Notes: generated by a model from the sequence alone, not told the origin. A stretch of 64,000 nt of DNA from Clostridium bovifaecis (GCA_009738435.1 CP046522.1:775249-839248), one strand, 5' to 3'. Shown: positions 19,728-29,350, counted from the first letter of the stretch. Numbers and translations are program-made.

Positions 19728-21182
19728 ATGAAAGAAGCAGAAAGCAGTGTTTATAAAAGCAGGTGGATTATCTTAGCTATCATTGTTATGCAGCCATTTA
19801 TGGCTACCTTAGATAGCAGTATAGTAAATGTTGCTCTACCGGTTATGGCTAAAAGCTTTTCGGCAAATATGGCATCTATAGAATGGGTAGTAACGAGCTA
19901 TTTAATAGTTATTTCAGCTACTATTCTAGTATTTGGAAGACTGGGAGATATAAAAGGGAAAACTACGATGTTTAATTTGGGGCTTATATTATTTACTATA
20001 GGTTCATTCCTTTGTGGGATTTCTAGGAGTCTTCCCATGCTTATAATTTCGAGGGTAATTCAAGCTATTGGAGCAGCGGGAACTATGGCTACAAATCAAG
20101 GTATAGTAACACAGGTATTTCCGACAAATGAAAGAGGCAGGGCGCTAGGAATACTAGGAACTTTTGTTGCTCTTGGAACTTTGGCAGGACCACCGCTTGG
20201 AGGATTTATAGTTTCAATAGCAAGTTGGCAATACATATTTCTAATTAATGTACCTGTAGGAATAATAACTTTTATACTTGGAATTAAGCTTCTGCCAAGA
20301 GGAAAAGGAAACATAAATGAAAGATTAGATATAAAAGGAGCAGTATTATTTGCTTTATCAATTATATCTTTGTTTATGTCAATTATAAAAGGGCAGGAAT
20401 TAGGATATGGAAGTTCTGTAATCATTTTTGGATTTATTTTAGCAATAGCTTCAATGACAGCATTTATTTGGTTAGAAAGAAATATAAAGTCGCCGTTATT
20501 ACAACTAGATATTTTTAAGAATAAATTATTTTCTATAAGTATATTTTGCGGTTTTATTTCCTTTATAGCTATTGGAAGCATAAATATTATTCAACCTTTT
20601 TATCTCCAAGATGTTGTAAAATTATCTCCATCGACTACGGGCTTATTTATGACTGTGTATCCATTAATTTTAAGTATAGTCGCTCCAGTTAGTGGGTATT
20701 TATCAGATAGAATAGGATCAGAGTTACTTACATTCATAGGATTATTGTTTACAATAACAGGACTAAGTCTTATGTCCGCCTTAAATCAGAATTCGGCTAT
20801 AGCTACTATGATAATTTACGTGTCTATATTATCAATTGGTAATGGACTATTTCAGTCTCCCAATAATTCTTTAGTAATGTCTACAGTACCGAAGAATAAA
20901 TTGGGCATTGCAGGTAGCGTTAATGCATTGGTAAGGAATTTAGGAATAGTCTTTGGGGTTTCTTTCTCCACTACCTTACTATACAATCGCATGAGTCATA
21001 GACTAGGATACAAAGTAGCTGGTTTTATCCAAGGAAGAGAAGATGTATTTGTGTATGGCATGAGAATTGTATATCTATCCGCAGCAGCAATATGTGCAAT
21101 AGGAGCTATCCTTACGGCCTTAAGATTATATCAAAAGAAAATAAAAGGTGATAGGTTGAGAAAAGAAAATAAAGCTGTGTAA
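19728..21182 (+). CDS. MFS drug transporter, DHA2 (14-helix) family
   Basis: 484 residues with about 14 membrane helices. The DHA2/EmrB-QacA signatures are visible: LDSSIVNVALPVMAK in helix 1, VTSYLIVISATILVFGRLGDIKGK (motif A), and GPPLGGFIVSIASWQYIFLINVPVG (motif C into the next helix). The family exports drugs and hydrophobic cations by proton antiport. It has its own AAGGAG site and lies behind a terminator, so it is probably a separate transcript from the ABC exporter. A terminator overlaps its last codons. Confidence 0.9.
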   Translation: MKEAESSVYKSRWIILAIIVMQPFMATLDSSIVNVALPVMAKSFSANMASIEWVVTSYLIVISATILVFGRLGDIKGKTTMFNLGLILFTIGSFLCGISRSLPMLIISRVIQAIGAAGTMATNQGIVTQVFPTNERGRALGILGTFVALGTLAGPPLGGFIVSIASWQYIFLINVPVGIITFILGIKLLPRGKGNINERLDIKGAVLFALSIISLFMSIIKGQELGYGSSVIIFGFILAIASMTAFIWLERNIKSPLLQLDIFKNKLFSISIFCGFISFIAIGSINIIQPFYLQDVVKLSPSTTGLFMTVYPLILSIVAPVSGYLSDRIGSELLTFIGLLFTITGLSLMSALNQNSAIATMIIYVSILSIGNGLFQSPNNSLVMSTVPKNKLGIAGSVNALVRNLGIVFGVSFSTTLLYNRMSHRLGYKVAGFIQGREDVFVYGMRIVYLSAAAICAIGAILTALRLYQKKIKGDRLRKENKAV

Positions 21183-21200
21183 AATCGGCTTTATTTTTTA
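21166..21200 (+). terminator. intrinsic terminator overlapping the MFS stop
   Basis: AAAATAAAGC (21166-21175) is perfectly complementary to GCTTTATTTT (21188-21197), with a 12-base loop and a T-rich tail. Confidence 0.8.
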
Positions 21201-21323
21201 TTATAAATATCAAAGTAATAACAAAAGGTAGCAAAAAAACTATTGAGATTTAAAGGCAAGTATGTTATATTCTAATACGTTATAATTATACAAGCATATC
21301 TATAATTATAACCATATTAAATA

Positions 21324-21367
21324 ACCTTCTTTTTGGCCTATGCTATGCCATAAGGGGTTTTCTTTTT
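21324..21367 (+). promoter_or_regulatory. hairpin with T-rich tail in the potA leader
   Basis: CCTT and TGGC at 21325-21336 can pair with GCCA and AAGG at 21347-21355, and the structure is followed by TTTTCTTTTT. It could be an attenuator between the promoter and potA. I could not fit it to a known riboswitch class. The remainder of 21200-21411 is AT-rich with no gene. Confidence 0.4.
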
Positions 21368-21411
21368 ATTTAAAGCCATAAAAATATGAAAAGTAAAGGA
21401 GTTGTTACGGT

Positions 21412-22497
21412 GTGACAGGGGATGTTTTTGTTCAATTGTCAAATGTTTGTAAAGTGTATAATCAAGAGGAGACAGTAGTTAATAACTTAAACCTTGAGAT
21501 TAAAAAAGGAGAATTCTTGACCGTACTAGGTCCAAGTGGTTGTGGGAAAACAACGACTTTAAGAATGATTGCTGGATTTGAAACGCCAACGCATGGAGAC
21601 ATAATAATCGATGGTGAAAATATTACAAATAAACCACCACATGAAAGACCTGTAAATACAGTTTTTCAAAACTATGCATTATTTCCACATATGAATATTT
21701 TTGATAATGTTGCCTTTGGATTAAAAATGAAGAAGGTATCTAAGACTGAAATTACTAAAAGAGTACTAGAAATGCTGAAGGTTGTTCGATTAGAAGGCTA
21801 TGAGACTAGAATGCCGTCCCAGCTAAGTGGTGGTCAAATGCAGCGTGTAGCTATTGCTAGAGCTCTAATCAATAATCCAAAGGTTTTGTTATTAGATGAG
21901 CCGCTTGGCGCTCTTGATTTAAAACTTCGTAAACAGATGCAATTAGAACTAAAGTATCTTCAAAGAAACCTGGGTATAACCTTCATATTCGTAACTCATG
22001 ATCAAGAAGAAGCGCTGACTATGTCAGATAGAATAGTTGTTATGAATAATGGTGTAATAGAGCAGGTTGGAACACCAGAAGAGCTTTATGAAAGACCAAA
22101 GAGCAAATTTGTTGCAGACTTCTTAGGGGAGACAAACCTTCTTGAGGGAGAAGCAATTAAGATAAAAGAAACTGAAGTATTGCTTCACTTAGAACAGGAA
22201 CAGGATATAATAAGAATTCCAAATCTTGATTATGATTTAGGAGATAAGTTTACTGTTTCAGTAAGGCCAGAAAGAATTAAGATTAAGACAGAACCAGAAG
22301 AAGGCGATGTTTGGCTTCAATGTAAGCTAAAGGAAAGAATATATGTAGGTTCTTCAATTAAAACAGTCATGATTCTTAAGAATGGCAAAGATATTGTGGT
22401 AAATGAGCCAATTGGCCAAAGTTTTAACTTCCAAGGCGAAAGTGAGAATTATTTTGTGACTTGGAAGCCAACGCATACAGTAGTAATTAAGGCTTAA
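21412..22497 (+). CDS. potA: spermidine/putrescine ABC transporter ATP-binding protein
   Basis: 361 residues. The N-terminal ABC domain has Walker [11 protein letters not shown]-loop [12 protein letters not shown], signature [15 protein letters not shown], Walker [12 protein letters not shown] and H-loop THDQEEAL. The C-terminal TOBE domain carries [10 protein letters not shown]. This is the PotA/CysA layout. It energises polyamine import with the PotB and PotC permeases. The start is GTG with AAAGGAG ten bases upstream. The ribosome site of potB immediately follows the stop, and the next genes confirm the polyamine assignment. Confidence 0.93.
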   Translation: MTGDVFVQLSNVCKVYNQEETVVNNLNLEIKKGEFLTVLGPSGCGKTTTLRMIAGFETPTHGDIIIDGENITNKPPHERPVNTVFQNYALFPHMNIFDNVAFGLKMKKVSKTEITKRVLEMLKVVRLEGYETRMPSQLSGGQMQRVAIARALINNPKVLLLDEPLGALDLKLRKQMQLELKYLQRNLGITFIFVTHDQEEALTMSDRIVVMNNGVIEQVGTPEELYERPKSKFVADFLGETNLLEGEAIKIKETEVLLHLEQEQDIIRIPNLDYDLGDKFTVSVRPERIKIKTEPEEGDVWLQCKLKERIYVGSSIKTVMILKNGKDIVVNEPIGQSFNFQGESENYFVTWKPTHTVVIKA

Positions 22498-22510
22498 GGG
22501 AGGGAGTGCA

Positions 22511-23399
22511 ATGAAAGATAAGATTTCCCTCAATAACATGGTAAACAAACTTAAAGAAAAGCTAGGTGTAATTGCTACCATATTTCCAGTATCCATATGG
22601 ATGTTATTATTTTTTAGTACCTTTGTTTCTAATTCTCGTAGTTAGTTTTTCCTCAAGAGGAGAAGCTGGTGATATTGTATTTAATTTTACCTTGAATAAT
22701 TATGCAAGGATATTTGATAAGCTTTATCTTAACATATTTTTGAAATCAATTGCTATAGGACTAGCTACTACAGTAATATGTTTAATCCTTGGATATCCCT
22801 TTGCATTTATAATTGCAAGGGCTGGAAAAAGACTAAAACCACTATTTTTACTATTAATTATATTGCCATTTTGGACGAATTCTTTAGTTAGAACTTATGC
22901 TATGATCATATTGCTAAGAACTGAAGGAATTGTAAACAGTATTCTATTGAATATAGGTCTAATAAATGAACCATTACAGCTTATGTATAATAACACCGCT
23001 GTAATGATAGGCATGTTATATATGATGTTTCCATTTATGGTGCTTCCTCTTTATGCATCAATTGAAAAGCTTGATATGAGTATTTTGGAGGCAGCAGAAG
23101 ATTTAGGAGCAAGTCCCTTAAACAAATTTTTGAAGATTACTCTTCCTCTAACAAAGGGAGGAATACTATCAGGTTCACTTTTAGTATTCGTTCCAACCCT
23201 TGGGTTATTTTTTATAACAGACTTAATGGGTGGAAGTAAAGTAGTACTTATGAGCAACCTTGTTAAAAATCAGTTCTTGACTGCAAGGGATTGGCCATTT
23301 GGTTCAGCTATATCTGTTATCCTTATGGTAGTAATGATAGTGCTAATCTTCTATTACACTAAATTCAATGGAAACAAAAATAAGTGGGAGGTGTTATAG
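22511..23399 (+). pseudogene. potB: spermidine/putrescine ABC permease, frameshifted at a T6 run
   Basis: Permease of about 295 residues when repaired. From ATG 22511 (GGAGGGAG site upstream) the frame reads MKDKISLNNMVNKL...PVSIWMLLFF and then stops. The frame encoding VPLFLILVVSFSSRG onward continues to 23399. Removing one T from the run at about 22609-22614 joins the two. The rest has six hydrophobic helices and the permease-ATPase coupling loop EAAEDLGASPLNKFLKITLP. If the shift is real, the first helix and the translation start are separated from the body and uptake would fail. It lies between potA and the potCD fusion. Confidence 0.88.
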
Positions 23400-23402
23400 A
23401 GG

Positions 23403-25241
23403 ATGAAAAATTCAAAAGGGGCAATATTTAAATCCATATACGCCTTTTTAATCTACATGTTTTTATACATCCCAATAATGGTGCTGATAGTATTTTCCTT
23501 TAATGAGTCTAAGCTTAATGTAGTCTGGACCGGATTTACTTTTAAATGGTATGAGAGCTTAATGCACAATGCAGGTATACTAGATGCGGTAAAAAATTCC
23601 TTTATAATAGCAATTATTAGTACTATAATAGCTACTATCATAGGAACGTTAGCGGCAATAGGGTTTTATAGATACAAGTTTAAAGGAAAGAATGTAATAG
23701 ATTCTGTACTTAATATACCATTAGTTATACCTGAAATAGTTATGGGTATATCCTTGCTTGCATTTTTCTCGGTTGTGCACATGCCTTTAGGGAGAGTAGC
23801 ATTAATCTTCGCGCATGTAACCTTTAGTATAGCATATGTTGTGGCAGTTGTAAGAACAAGACTAGATGGTTTTGATAAGTCTGTTGAGGAAGCGGCTATG
23901 GACTTGGGAGCAACACCAATAGAGACTTTCCTACATGTTACTTTACCAATAATTATGCCTGGGGTTATTGGGGGAGCGTTACTTGCATTTACTCTATCCT
24001 TAGACGACGTAATCATAAGTTTCTTCGTAGCAGGAGCAGGAAGCACTACTCTTCCTCTTAAGGTATTTTCTATGGTTAAGTTTGGTGTAACTCCTGAAAT
24101 TAATGCGTTGTCAACAATAATTATTGTATTTACCTTTGCTGCTGTTGGGGTATCTTCAGCTTTAAAGAATGTTAACCTTAATATGAAAAGAATAGGAGCA
24201 GTAGTTTTTTCGATTATATTTGTGATTTCTGGTTTAAGTTATGGAATTTGGAATTTTGCTAAAGCAAATGAGGGACCAAAGCAGGTATTAAATGTTTTTA
24301 ACTGGTCTGAATATCTTCCGCAATCAGTTATTGATAAGTTTGAACAAACTTACAACATAAAGGTTAATTACAGCACCTTCTCTTCTAATGAAGAGATGCT
24401 GGCAAAGCTTATGGCTGGTGGAGCTAACTATGATGTTGCTGTAGCAAGTGACTTTATGGTTGAAATCCTTAAAAAGCAAGAGTTAATAAGAGAAATTAAT
24501 AAAGATAATCTTCCAAACATAAAGAATATGGATACTCAATTTATGGATTTACCTTTTGATAAAGGTAATAAATACAGTGTACCATATATGTGGCTTGCAG
24601 GAATAATAGCTTATGATAGCTCTAAAGTCCCAGAGGGAGCTATAACAAGCTATGCTGATCTATGGAAGGATGAGTTTAAAAATTCTTTAACTATATTAGA
24701 TGACCAGAGAGCTATTATAGGTATTACTCTAAAAAAATTAGGATACTCCTTAAATGAAACATCTCCAGAAGCTTTGGCAAAGGCAAAGGAGGAGCTTAGG
24801 AAGCTTCAACCTAACGTTAAGGCCTATGATAGTGATAGTCCAAAGACTTCTCTTATAAATGGAGAGGCTAAAGCAATATTTGCTTGGGGAGCAGAGGGAG
24901 CTCTTGCAAAGAGAGAAAATCCTAATGTTAAATATGTAATACCTAAGGAAGGTTTATTCCTTCAACAGGATAACTTTGTTGTTCCAAAGGATGCAAAGAA
25001 TGTGAAAGCTGCAGAGCTCTTTATAAACTTTATAATGGAGCCTGAAATATCAGCTGAAATATCAGCTGAGTTCCCGTATGGAAACCCAAATGTTGCAGCT
25101 CATGAATTTATAGATGAAGAGATACTTTCTGATGAAGCAGTTTATCCATCAGAAAAAGAAGTCAAGAACGGCGAATATCTAAAAGATATTGGAGAGCATA
25201 TAACCGAATTAGATAAAGTTTGGTCAGAAGTTAAGCAATAA
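23403..25241 (+). CDS. potCD: spermidine/putrescine permease fused to substrate-binding protein
   Basis: 612 residues combining two usually separate proteins. Residues 1-255 are a PotC permease with six helices and the coupling loop EEAAMDLGATPIETFLHVTLP. Residues 264-281 are an extra membrane helix (AVVFSIIFVISGLSYGIW) taking the place of the usual signal peptide. From about 293 on is a PotD-type binding protein starting VLNVFNWSEYLPQS, with YDVAVASDFMVE and VPYMWLAGIIAYD. The reading frame is continuous across the junction. The binding domain would be tethered outside the membrane. GAGGTG precedes the start; a terminator follows. Confidence 0.9.
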   Translation: MKNSKGAIFKSIYAFLIYMFLYIPIMVLIVFSFNESKLNVVWTGFTFKWYESLMHNAGILDAVKNSFIIAIISTIIATIIGTLAAIGFYRYKFKGKNVIDSVLNIPLVIPEIVMGISLLAFFSVVHMPLGRVALIFAHVTFSIAYVVAVVRTRLDGFDKSVEEAAMDLGATPIETFLHVTLPIIMPGVIGGALLAFTLSLDDVIISFFVAGAGSTTLPLKVFSMVKFGVTPEINALSTIIIVFTFAAVGVSSALKNVNLNMKRIGAVVFSIIFVISGLSYGIWNFAKANEGPKQVLNVFNWSEYLPQSVIDKFEQTYNIKVNYSTFSSNEEMLAKLMAGGANYDVAVASDFMVEILKKQELIREINKDNLPNIKNMDTQFMDLPFDKGNKYSVPYMWLAGIIAYDSSKVPEGAITSYADLWKDEFKNSLTILDDQRAIIGITLKKLGYSLNETSPEALAKAKEELRKLQPNVKAYDSDSPKTSLINGEAKAIFAWGAEGALAKRENPNVKYVIPKEGLFLQQDNFVVPKDAKNVKAAELFINFIMEPEISAEISAEFPYGNPNVAAHEFIDEEILSDEAVYPSEKEVKNGEYLKDIGEHITELDKVWSEVKQ

Positions 25242-25277
25242 AAAGGCAGATTGTGACATAAAGAGTTAACTGTATAG

Positions 25278-25322
25278 ATAAAAGAGCTAGTAGTCTTTGG
25301 ATTATTAGCTCTTTTATTTTTA
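25278..25322 (+). terminator. intrinsic terminator of the pot operon
   Basis: ATAAAAGAGCTA pairs with TAGCTCTTTTAT, with a 16-base loop and a T-rich tail. Confidence 0.85.
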
Positions 25323-25408
25323 TATGAATTAAAAAGTTTATTAATTAATGAGGATACTTAAGAAAAGGTAATAATTCAGGATAAGGAGTATTTGTGTTTA
25401 TAAAGAAT

Positions 25409-25500
25409 ATGTGTGAAAATGTTGTTGAATTTGTTTTTATGTGAGAAAATGTTATAAAATTTTAATTAATGTTGACTTAAGTTAGATATTGTGGTAAAAT
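25409..25500 (+). promoter_or_regulatory. operon A promoter with paired direct repeats
   Basis: TTGACT (25472-25477) and TAAAAT (25495-25500) are 17 bases apart. Upstream are ATGTGTGAAAATGTT (25409-25423) and ATGTGAGAAAATGTT (25439-25453), a 14-of-15 direct repeat spaced exactly 30 bases, so both copies face the same side of the helix. This is a candidate operator for the DeoR-family protein encoded next. Nothing else coding is seen between 25242 and 25612. Confidence 0.55.
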
Positions 25501-25612
25501 TTGATTATGGATAAAAGTAACAGCTTAAACTTTTTATTGTATTTGAAATATATTTACATGGTATTGACTTAAAAACTAAACTTAATTAAAAGTACTGAAG
25601 GTGGAGAAATCA

Positions 25613-26392
25613 ATGTTAGCAGTTGATAGGTTAAAAAGAATAGAAGAACTATTGGTTGAAAATGGAAGTGTGATGATAAGTAATTTAAGCGAGTTGTTGA
25701 ATGTTTCAGAAGAAACTATTAGAAGAGATTTAGAAAAGCTTGAGAAAAAAAGTAAATTGAGGCGGGTTCGCGGCGGAGCTTATTTACCAGAAGTGTCAGA
25801 CCATGAGGTTCCTATCGGAATAAGAGAAAATATATTTTTGGAAGAGAAAGAGCTTATTGGCAAAAAGTGTGTTGAATTAATTGAAGAAGGCGAGTGTATA
25901 ATGCTTGATAGCAGCACAACTGCATTGCATATTGCTCAAAACCTAAATATAAGTAAAAAAAAGGCCACTATTATTACAAATTCAGTAAAGATTGCATATG
26001 AATTTCAAAATAGCAGAAATATCGAATTGATTTGTCTTGGTGGAACACTTAGAAAATGTACTAGCTCCTTTGTTGGATATATTACAACAGATAGCTTAGA
26101 AAAATTATCTGCCGATAAGGCTTTTGTAAGCTGTACATCAATAAATGTAGACTTTGGAGTTACGGATAATCATGAGCTGGAATCAGTGGTTAGAAAGAAT
26201 ATGTTGATGAATTCTGTGAAAAAATATTTAGTTATAGATTATACTAAATTTGACACACCTGCAATAAATAAGATTTGTGAATTAAGCGATTTAGATGCAA
26301 TAATAACGGATAAAAAAATTCCTAAACAATATCAAGATGATTTAATAAAAAATGAAGTTGAAGTAATTATTGCAAGTGATGATGGGAGGTAA
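25613..26392 (+). CDS. DeoR-family transcriptional regulator (operon A)
   Basis: About 259 residues. The N-terminal DeoR helix-turn-helix is RLKRIEELLVENGSV then SELLNVSEETIRRDLEKLE. The C-terminal sugar-phosphate-sensing domain has MLDSSTTALHIAQNL, TNSVKIAYEF, LICLGGTLR and FVGYITTDSLEKL. DeoR proteins respond to phosphorylated sugars, so the phosphorylated deoxypentose made by operon A is a plausible effector (inference). ATG 25613 is chosen because AAGGTGGAG lies 6 bases upstream; GTG 25601 is inside it. A paralogue sits at 39755 beside the microcompartment operon. Confidence 0.88.
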   Translation: MLAVDRLKRIEELLVENGSVMISNLSELLNVSEETIRRDLEKLEKKSKLRRVRGGAYLPEVSDHEVPIGIRENIFLEEKELIGKKCVELIEEGECIMLDSSTTALHIAQNLNISKKKATIITNSVKIAYEFQNSRNIELICLGGTLRKCTSSFVGYITTDSLEKLSADKAFVSCTSINVDFGVTDNHELESVVRKNMLMNSVKKYLVIDYTKFDTPAINKICELSDLDAIITDKKIPKQYQDDLIKNEVEVIIASDDGR

Positions 26393-26399
26393 AGATAGA

Positions 26400-27563
26400 A
26401 TGGAAAACTTTATTTTTAAAAGTGGAACAAGAATTGTTTTTGGAAAGGATGCTGAAAATACAGTAGGAGACCATATATCGAAATTTAGCCGTAAAGTACT
26501 GATTCACTATGGCGGAGAATATTTAAAAGAGTTTGGAATTCTCGATAGAGTTATCCAATCCCTCGAAAAAAATGATATAGAATATACTGTTCTAGAGGGA
26601 GTTGTTCCAAACCCAAGATTATCATTAGTATATGAAGGAATTAAAATTTGTAAGGAAGAAGATATCGATTTTGTACTCGCTATTGGCGGTGGAAGTGCTA
26701 TAGATTCCTCAAAGGCTATTGCCTTAGGAGCAAAGTATGATGGGGATGTATGGGATTTCTATTCTGGTAAGGCAGTTCCTAAAATGGCCTTGAAAGTTGG
26801 GACAGTTCTAACGATACCAGGTTCAGGCTCTGAAATGTCAGAGAGTAGTATAATCACTAATGAAGAAAAAAATTTAAAATGCGGTATAGATTGTGAATTG
26901 ATTGTTCCTGAGTTTTCTATTTTAAATCCTGAAATGTGTTACACAATACCACCATATCTTATGTCTTGCGGAATAGCTGATATTTTATCTCATTTATTTG
27001 AAAGATACTTTACTCCCACAAAAAGTTCAATATTAAGCGACCATTTACTAGAAGGTGCGATGAAAGCGGTTTTAGAAGTTGGACCTCGCATAAAGAAAGA
27101 ACCAAAAAATTATGATAATTGTTCAGAAATTATGTGGTTAGCTACTGTTTCACATAATGGCATGTTAGATGCTGGAAGAATTTCTGACTGGGCTTCTCAT
27201 AGAATTGAACATGAGATAAGTGCACTTTATGATATAACTCATGGCGCAGGTATGGCAATAGTTTTTCCAGCGTGGATGAAGTATGTCAAAGAAGAGAATA
27301 TGGAACGATTTGAGCAATTAGCTACAAGAGTTTTTGGAATTACAGATAAAAAGGATAAGGAAGAACTTGTTGATAGAGGGATAGCTTGTGTAGAAGAGTT
27401 CTTTAAATCCTTAGGTTTAAAAACTAGATTAGCCGAAGCAGGAGTGCCAATAGATAGATTTGAAGAAATGGCACTAAAAGCCATAGGGGATTCGGGTTAT
27501 ATTGGCAAGTTCAAACAGCTTACGGAGGATGATATATTTGAAATCTTAAAACTAGCAATTTGA
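26400..27563 (+). CDS. iron-containing alcohol dehydrogenase (butanol dehydrogenase/YugJ type)
   Basis: 387 residues, cytosolic NAD(P)H-dependent aldehyde reductase. The nucleotide site is VLAIGGGSAIDSSKAIALG near residue 90. Metal ligands are in GIADILSHLFERYF (Asp, His) and in HRIEHEISALYDITHGAGMA (two His). In operon A it directly precedes an aldolase, so the likely job is reducing the released short aldehyde (acetaldehyde or methylthioacetaldehyde) to its alcohol; R. rubrum makes 2-(methylthio)ethanol this way. ATG 26400 follows GGGAGGTAAAGATAG; the upstream in-frame ATG at 26370 lies within the previous gene. It carries no encapsulation peptide. Confidence 0.85.
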   Translation: MENFIFKSGTRIVFGKDAENTVGDHISKFSRKVLIHYGGEYLKEFGILDRVIQSLEKNDIEYTVLEGVVPNPRLSLVYEGIKICKEEDIDFVLAIGGGSAIDSSKAIALGAKYDGDVWDFYSGKAVPKMALKVGTVLTIPGSGSEMSESSIITNEEKNLKCGIDCELIVPEFSILNPEMCYTIPPYLMSCGIADILSHLFERYFTPTKSSILSDHLLEGAMKAVLEVGPRIKKEPKNYDNCSEIMWLATVSHNGMLDAGRISDWASHRIEHEISALYDITHGAGMAIVFPAWMKYVKEENMERFEQLATRVFGITDKKDKEELVDRGIACVEEFFKSLGLKTRLAEAGVPIDRFEEMALKAIGDSGYIGKFKQLTEDDIFEILKLAI

Positions 27564-27611
27564 TTAGACGACTTTATAATTATAAGACTATAAAAACTTA
27601 GGAGGTTCGAT

Positions 27612-28235
27612 ATGAGCTTAAAGGAATTAAAGGAGGAATTACTAGAAACAGCGAAGGTTTCCTATAATCTAGGGCTCGTTGCTGGAACAAGTGGAAATGT
27701 AAGTGCTTATGACAATGAAATAGATGCTATGGTTATAACTCCATCCAGTATACCTTATGACACAATGACTTTAGAAGATTTGGTTGTATTAAAACTCGAT
27801 GGCAAAATTATTGAAGGATACAATGAACCCTCTTCGGAATGGAAAATGCATGCAAAGATTTATACTGAACGAAAAGATATTAAATCAATTTTGCACACGC
27901 ATTCACCATATGCTACAGGCTTTGCTGTGTGCCATGAAAAAATACCAGTAATTTTAATTGAAATGGTACCTTATATTGGAGGGGATGTGCCGGTTGCAAA
28001 GTTTGGAATGCCAGGGACAGAGAGTATTGGAATTGAGGCATTAAAGGTTTTGAAAGAGAGAAAAGCTTGTTTGTTAAGTAATCATGGAACTTTGGCAATT
28101 GGAGAGACAATTAATAAAGCATTAACATCTGCAATATACCTTGAAGATGCTGCTAAGATATATCATATTGCTAAAAATAGTGGAGAGGTAAAGGTTCTTT
28201 CTGATGAAGAAGTAAATGCTATGAAAAACTCCTAA
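27612..28235 (+). CDS. class II aldolase, FucA/DrdA-like (short form)
   Basis: 207 residues, zinc-dependent class II aldolase fold. Seen: phosphate-binding GTSGNVS (near 23-29), SSEWKMHAKIY, the metal pair in ILHTHSPYATGF and the third His in LLSNHGTLAIG. The family cleaves ribulose/fuculose 1-phosphates to DHAP and an aldehyde. Its neighbours, an MtnA-like isomerase and an MtnK-like kinase, point to 5-deoxyribulose 1-phosphate or 5-methylthioribulose 1-phosphate as substrate, as in the B. thuringiensis drd genes and the DHAP shunt. It lacks the C-terminal helix of the microcompartment paralogue at 40793, so it is presumably cytosolic. Confidence 0.85.
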   Translation: MSLKELKEELLETAKVSYNLGLVAGTSGNVSAYDNEIDAMVITPSSIPYDTMTLEDLVVLKLDGKIIEGYNEPSSEWKMHAKIYTERKDIKSILHTHSPYATGFAVCHEKIPVILIEMVPYIGGDVPVAKFGMPGTESIGIEALKVLKERKACLLSNHGTLAIGETINKALTSAIYLEDAAKIYHIAKNSGEVKVLSDEEVNAMKNS

Positions 28236-28286
28236 GCTAATATGTAAGTAAGGGTTTAACTAAGAATATATAAAAGAGGTGTAAAA

Positions 28287-29318
28287 ATGTTTAGAGCAGA
28301 TAAAGGACTAGCATTTATATTACAATACGAGAATGTGGCATGGTATGAAGAAGGAAAGGTTCGAATTTTAGATAGAAGAATATATCCTTTGGAAACAAAG
28401 TATGTAGAATGCAAAACACATATTGAGGTTTCTAAGGCCTTAGCTGATATGGTAACTCAAAGTGGAGGACCTTATATTGCTGTAAATATGGGAATGGTTT
28501 TAGCTGTATATGAAGCAAAGAACTTGCCAAAGGACGAATATATTGAATTTATCAAAAAAGCTGCACATACATTGTGCTATTCCAGACCAACTACAGTTGC
28601 AAATATGATAAAAGCTGTAGAGAGATGCTATAGGACTGCTCTTGAAGCTGCTGAAAACCGTGAAAATGCAGTTCAAGTTGTATTTAAGGCTGCAATTGAT
28701 GAGGCTAATAAGAAATATCAAAGGTATGAAAAAGTAGCTAAGTATTTATATGAAAAAGTACCTAAAGAGGGAACAATAATGACGCAGTGTTTTGGGGAAA
28801 CGGTTATTGGAATGTTGATGCGACTTTGCAAAGAAAACGATAATAATGTTAAGGTTATTTGCGCAGAAACTAGACCATATTTCCAAGGAGCTCGTTTAAC
28901 GGCAAGCGTAATAAGAGATATGGGGATTGATGTTACTGTAATCACTGATAATATGCCGGGATATGTAATGAAGCTGAAAAATGTAGATTTATTTACTTCT
29001 GCTGCAGATGCTATAACAATGGATGGACATGTTGTAAATAAAATTGGTACATTCCAAATGGCCTTAGCGGCCCACTATTGGGGAATACCTTATTTTACTA
29101 CAGGGATACCTAATAAAGAACATCAAGATATTAGTTCAGTTAAGATTGAGGAAAGAGATGGAGAGTTTGTAACACAAGCTATGGGAGTTAAGACTACTAT
29201 GGAGGGAGTTAAAGGATTTTATCCTTCGTTTGATATAACTCCACCTAAATTAATTTCAGGAATTGTTACAGATAAAGGAATTTATTCTCCTTATAATTTA
29301 AATAAGTATTATGAATAA
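28287..29318 (+). CDS. MtnA/eIF2B-family sugar-1-phosphate isomerase, divergent (DrdI-like)
   Basis: 343 residues. Aldose-ketose isomerase of the eIF2B alpha/MtnA family. Equivalents of MtnA landmarks are SRPTTVANMIKAV, the catalytic Cys in MTQCFGETVIG, AETRPYFQGARLTA and the catalytic Asp in AITMDGHVVNKIGTF. The N-terminal third differs clearly from true MtnA: the RGAPAIG loop is replaced by SGGPYIAVNMG. Expected reaction: 5-deoxyribose 1-phosphate (or a related 1-phosphate) -> the ribulose 1-phosphate. It sits between aldolase and kinase of operon A. The canonical MtnA paralogue is at 37749, so substrate specificities may differ. Confidence 0.82.
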   Translation: MFRADKGLAFILQYENVAWYEEGKVRILDRRIYPLETKYVECKTHIEVSKALADMVTQSGGPYIAVNMGMVLAVYEAKNLPKDEYIEFIKKAAHTLCYSRPTTVANMIKAVERCYRTALEAAENRENAVQVVFKAAIDEANKKYQRYEKVAKYLYEKVPKEGTIMTQCFGETVIGMLMRLCKENDNNVKVICAETRPYFQGARLTASVIRDMGIDVTVITDNMPGYVMKLKNVDLFTSAADAITMDGHVVNKIGTFQMALAAHYWGIPYFTTGIPNKEHQDISSVKIEERDGEFVTQAMGVKTTMEGVKGFYPSFDITPPKLISGIVTDKGIYSPYNLNKYYE

Positions 29319-29324
29319 AATCAA

Positions 29325-29350
29325 GAAGGAGAAGAGGATGCTTCTCCTTC
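29325..29350 (+). promoter_or_regulatory. intra-operon hairpin without T-run
   Basis: GAAGGAGAAG (29325-29334) is perfectly complementary to CTTCTCCTTC (29341-29350) with a 6-base loop. There is no T-tract, so an mRNA processing or stabilising element between isomerase and kinase is more likely than a terminator. Confidence 0.5.

Noticed and set aside
21200..21411. Purine or guanidine riboswitch upstream of potA
   Set aside because: No match to conserved cores; only a hairpin with T-rich tail is visible.
23403..25241. PotC-PotD fusion as a frameshift artefact
   Set aside because: The two halves are joined by an in-frame hydrophobic helix that makes sense as a membrane anchor, and no remnant start or ribosome site for a separate PotD is seen.
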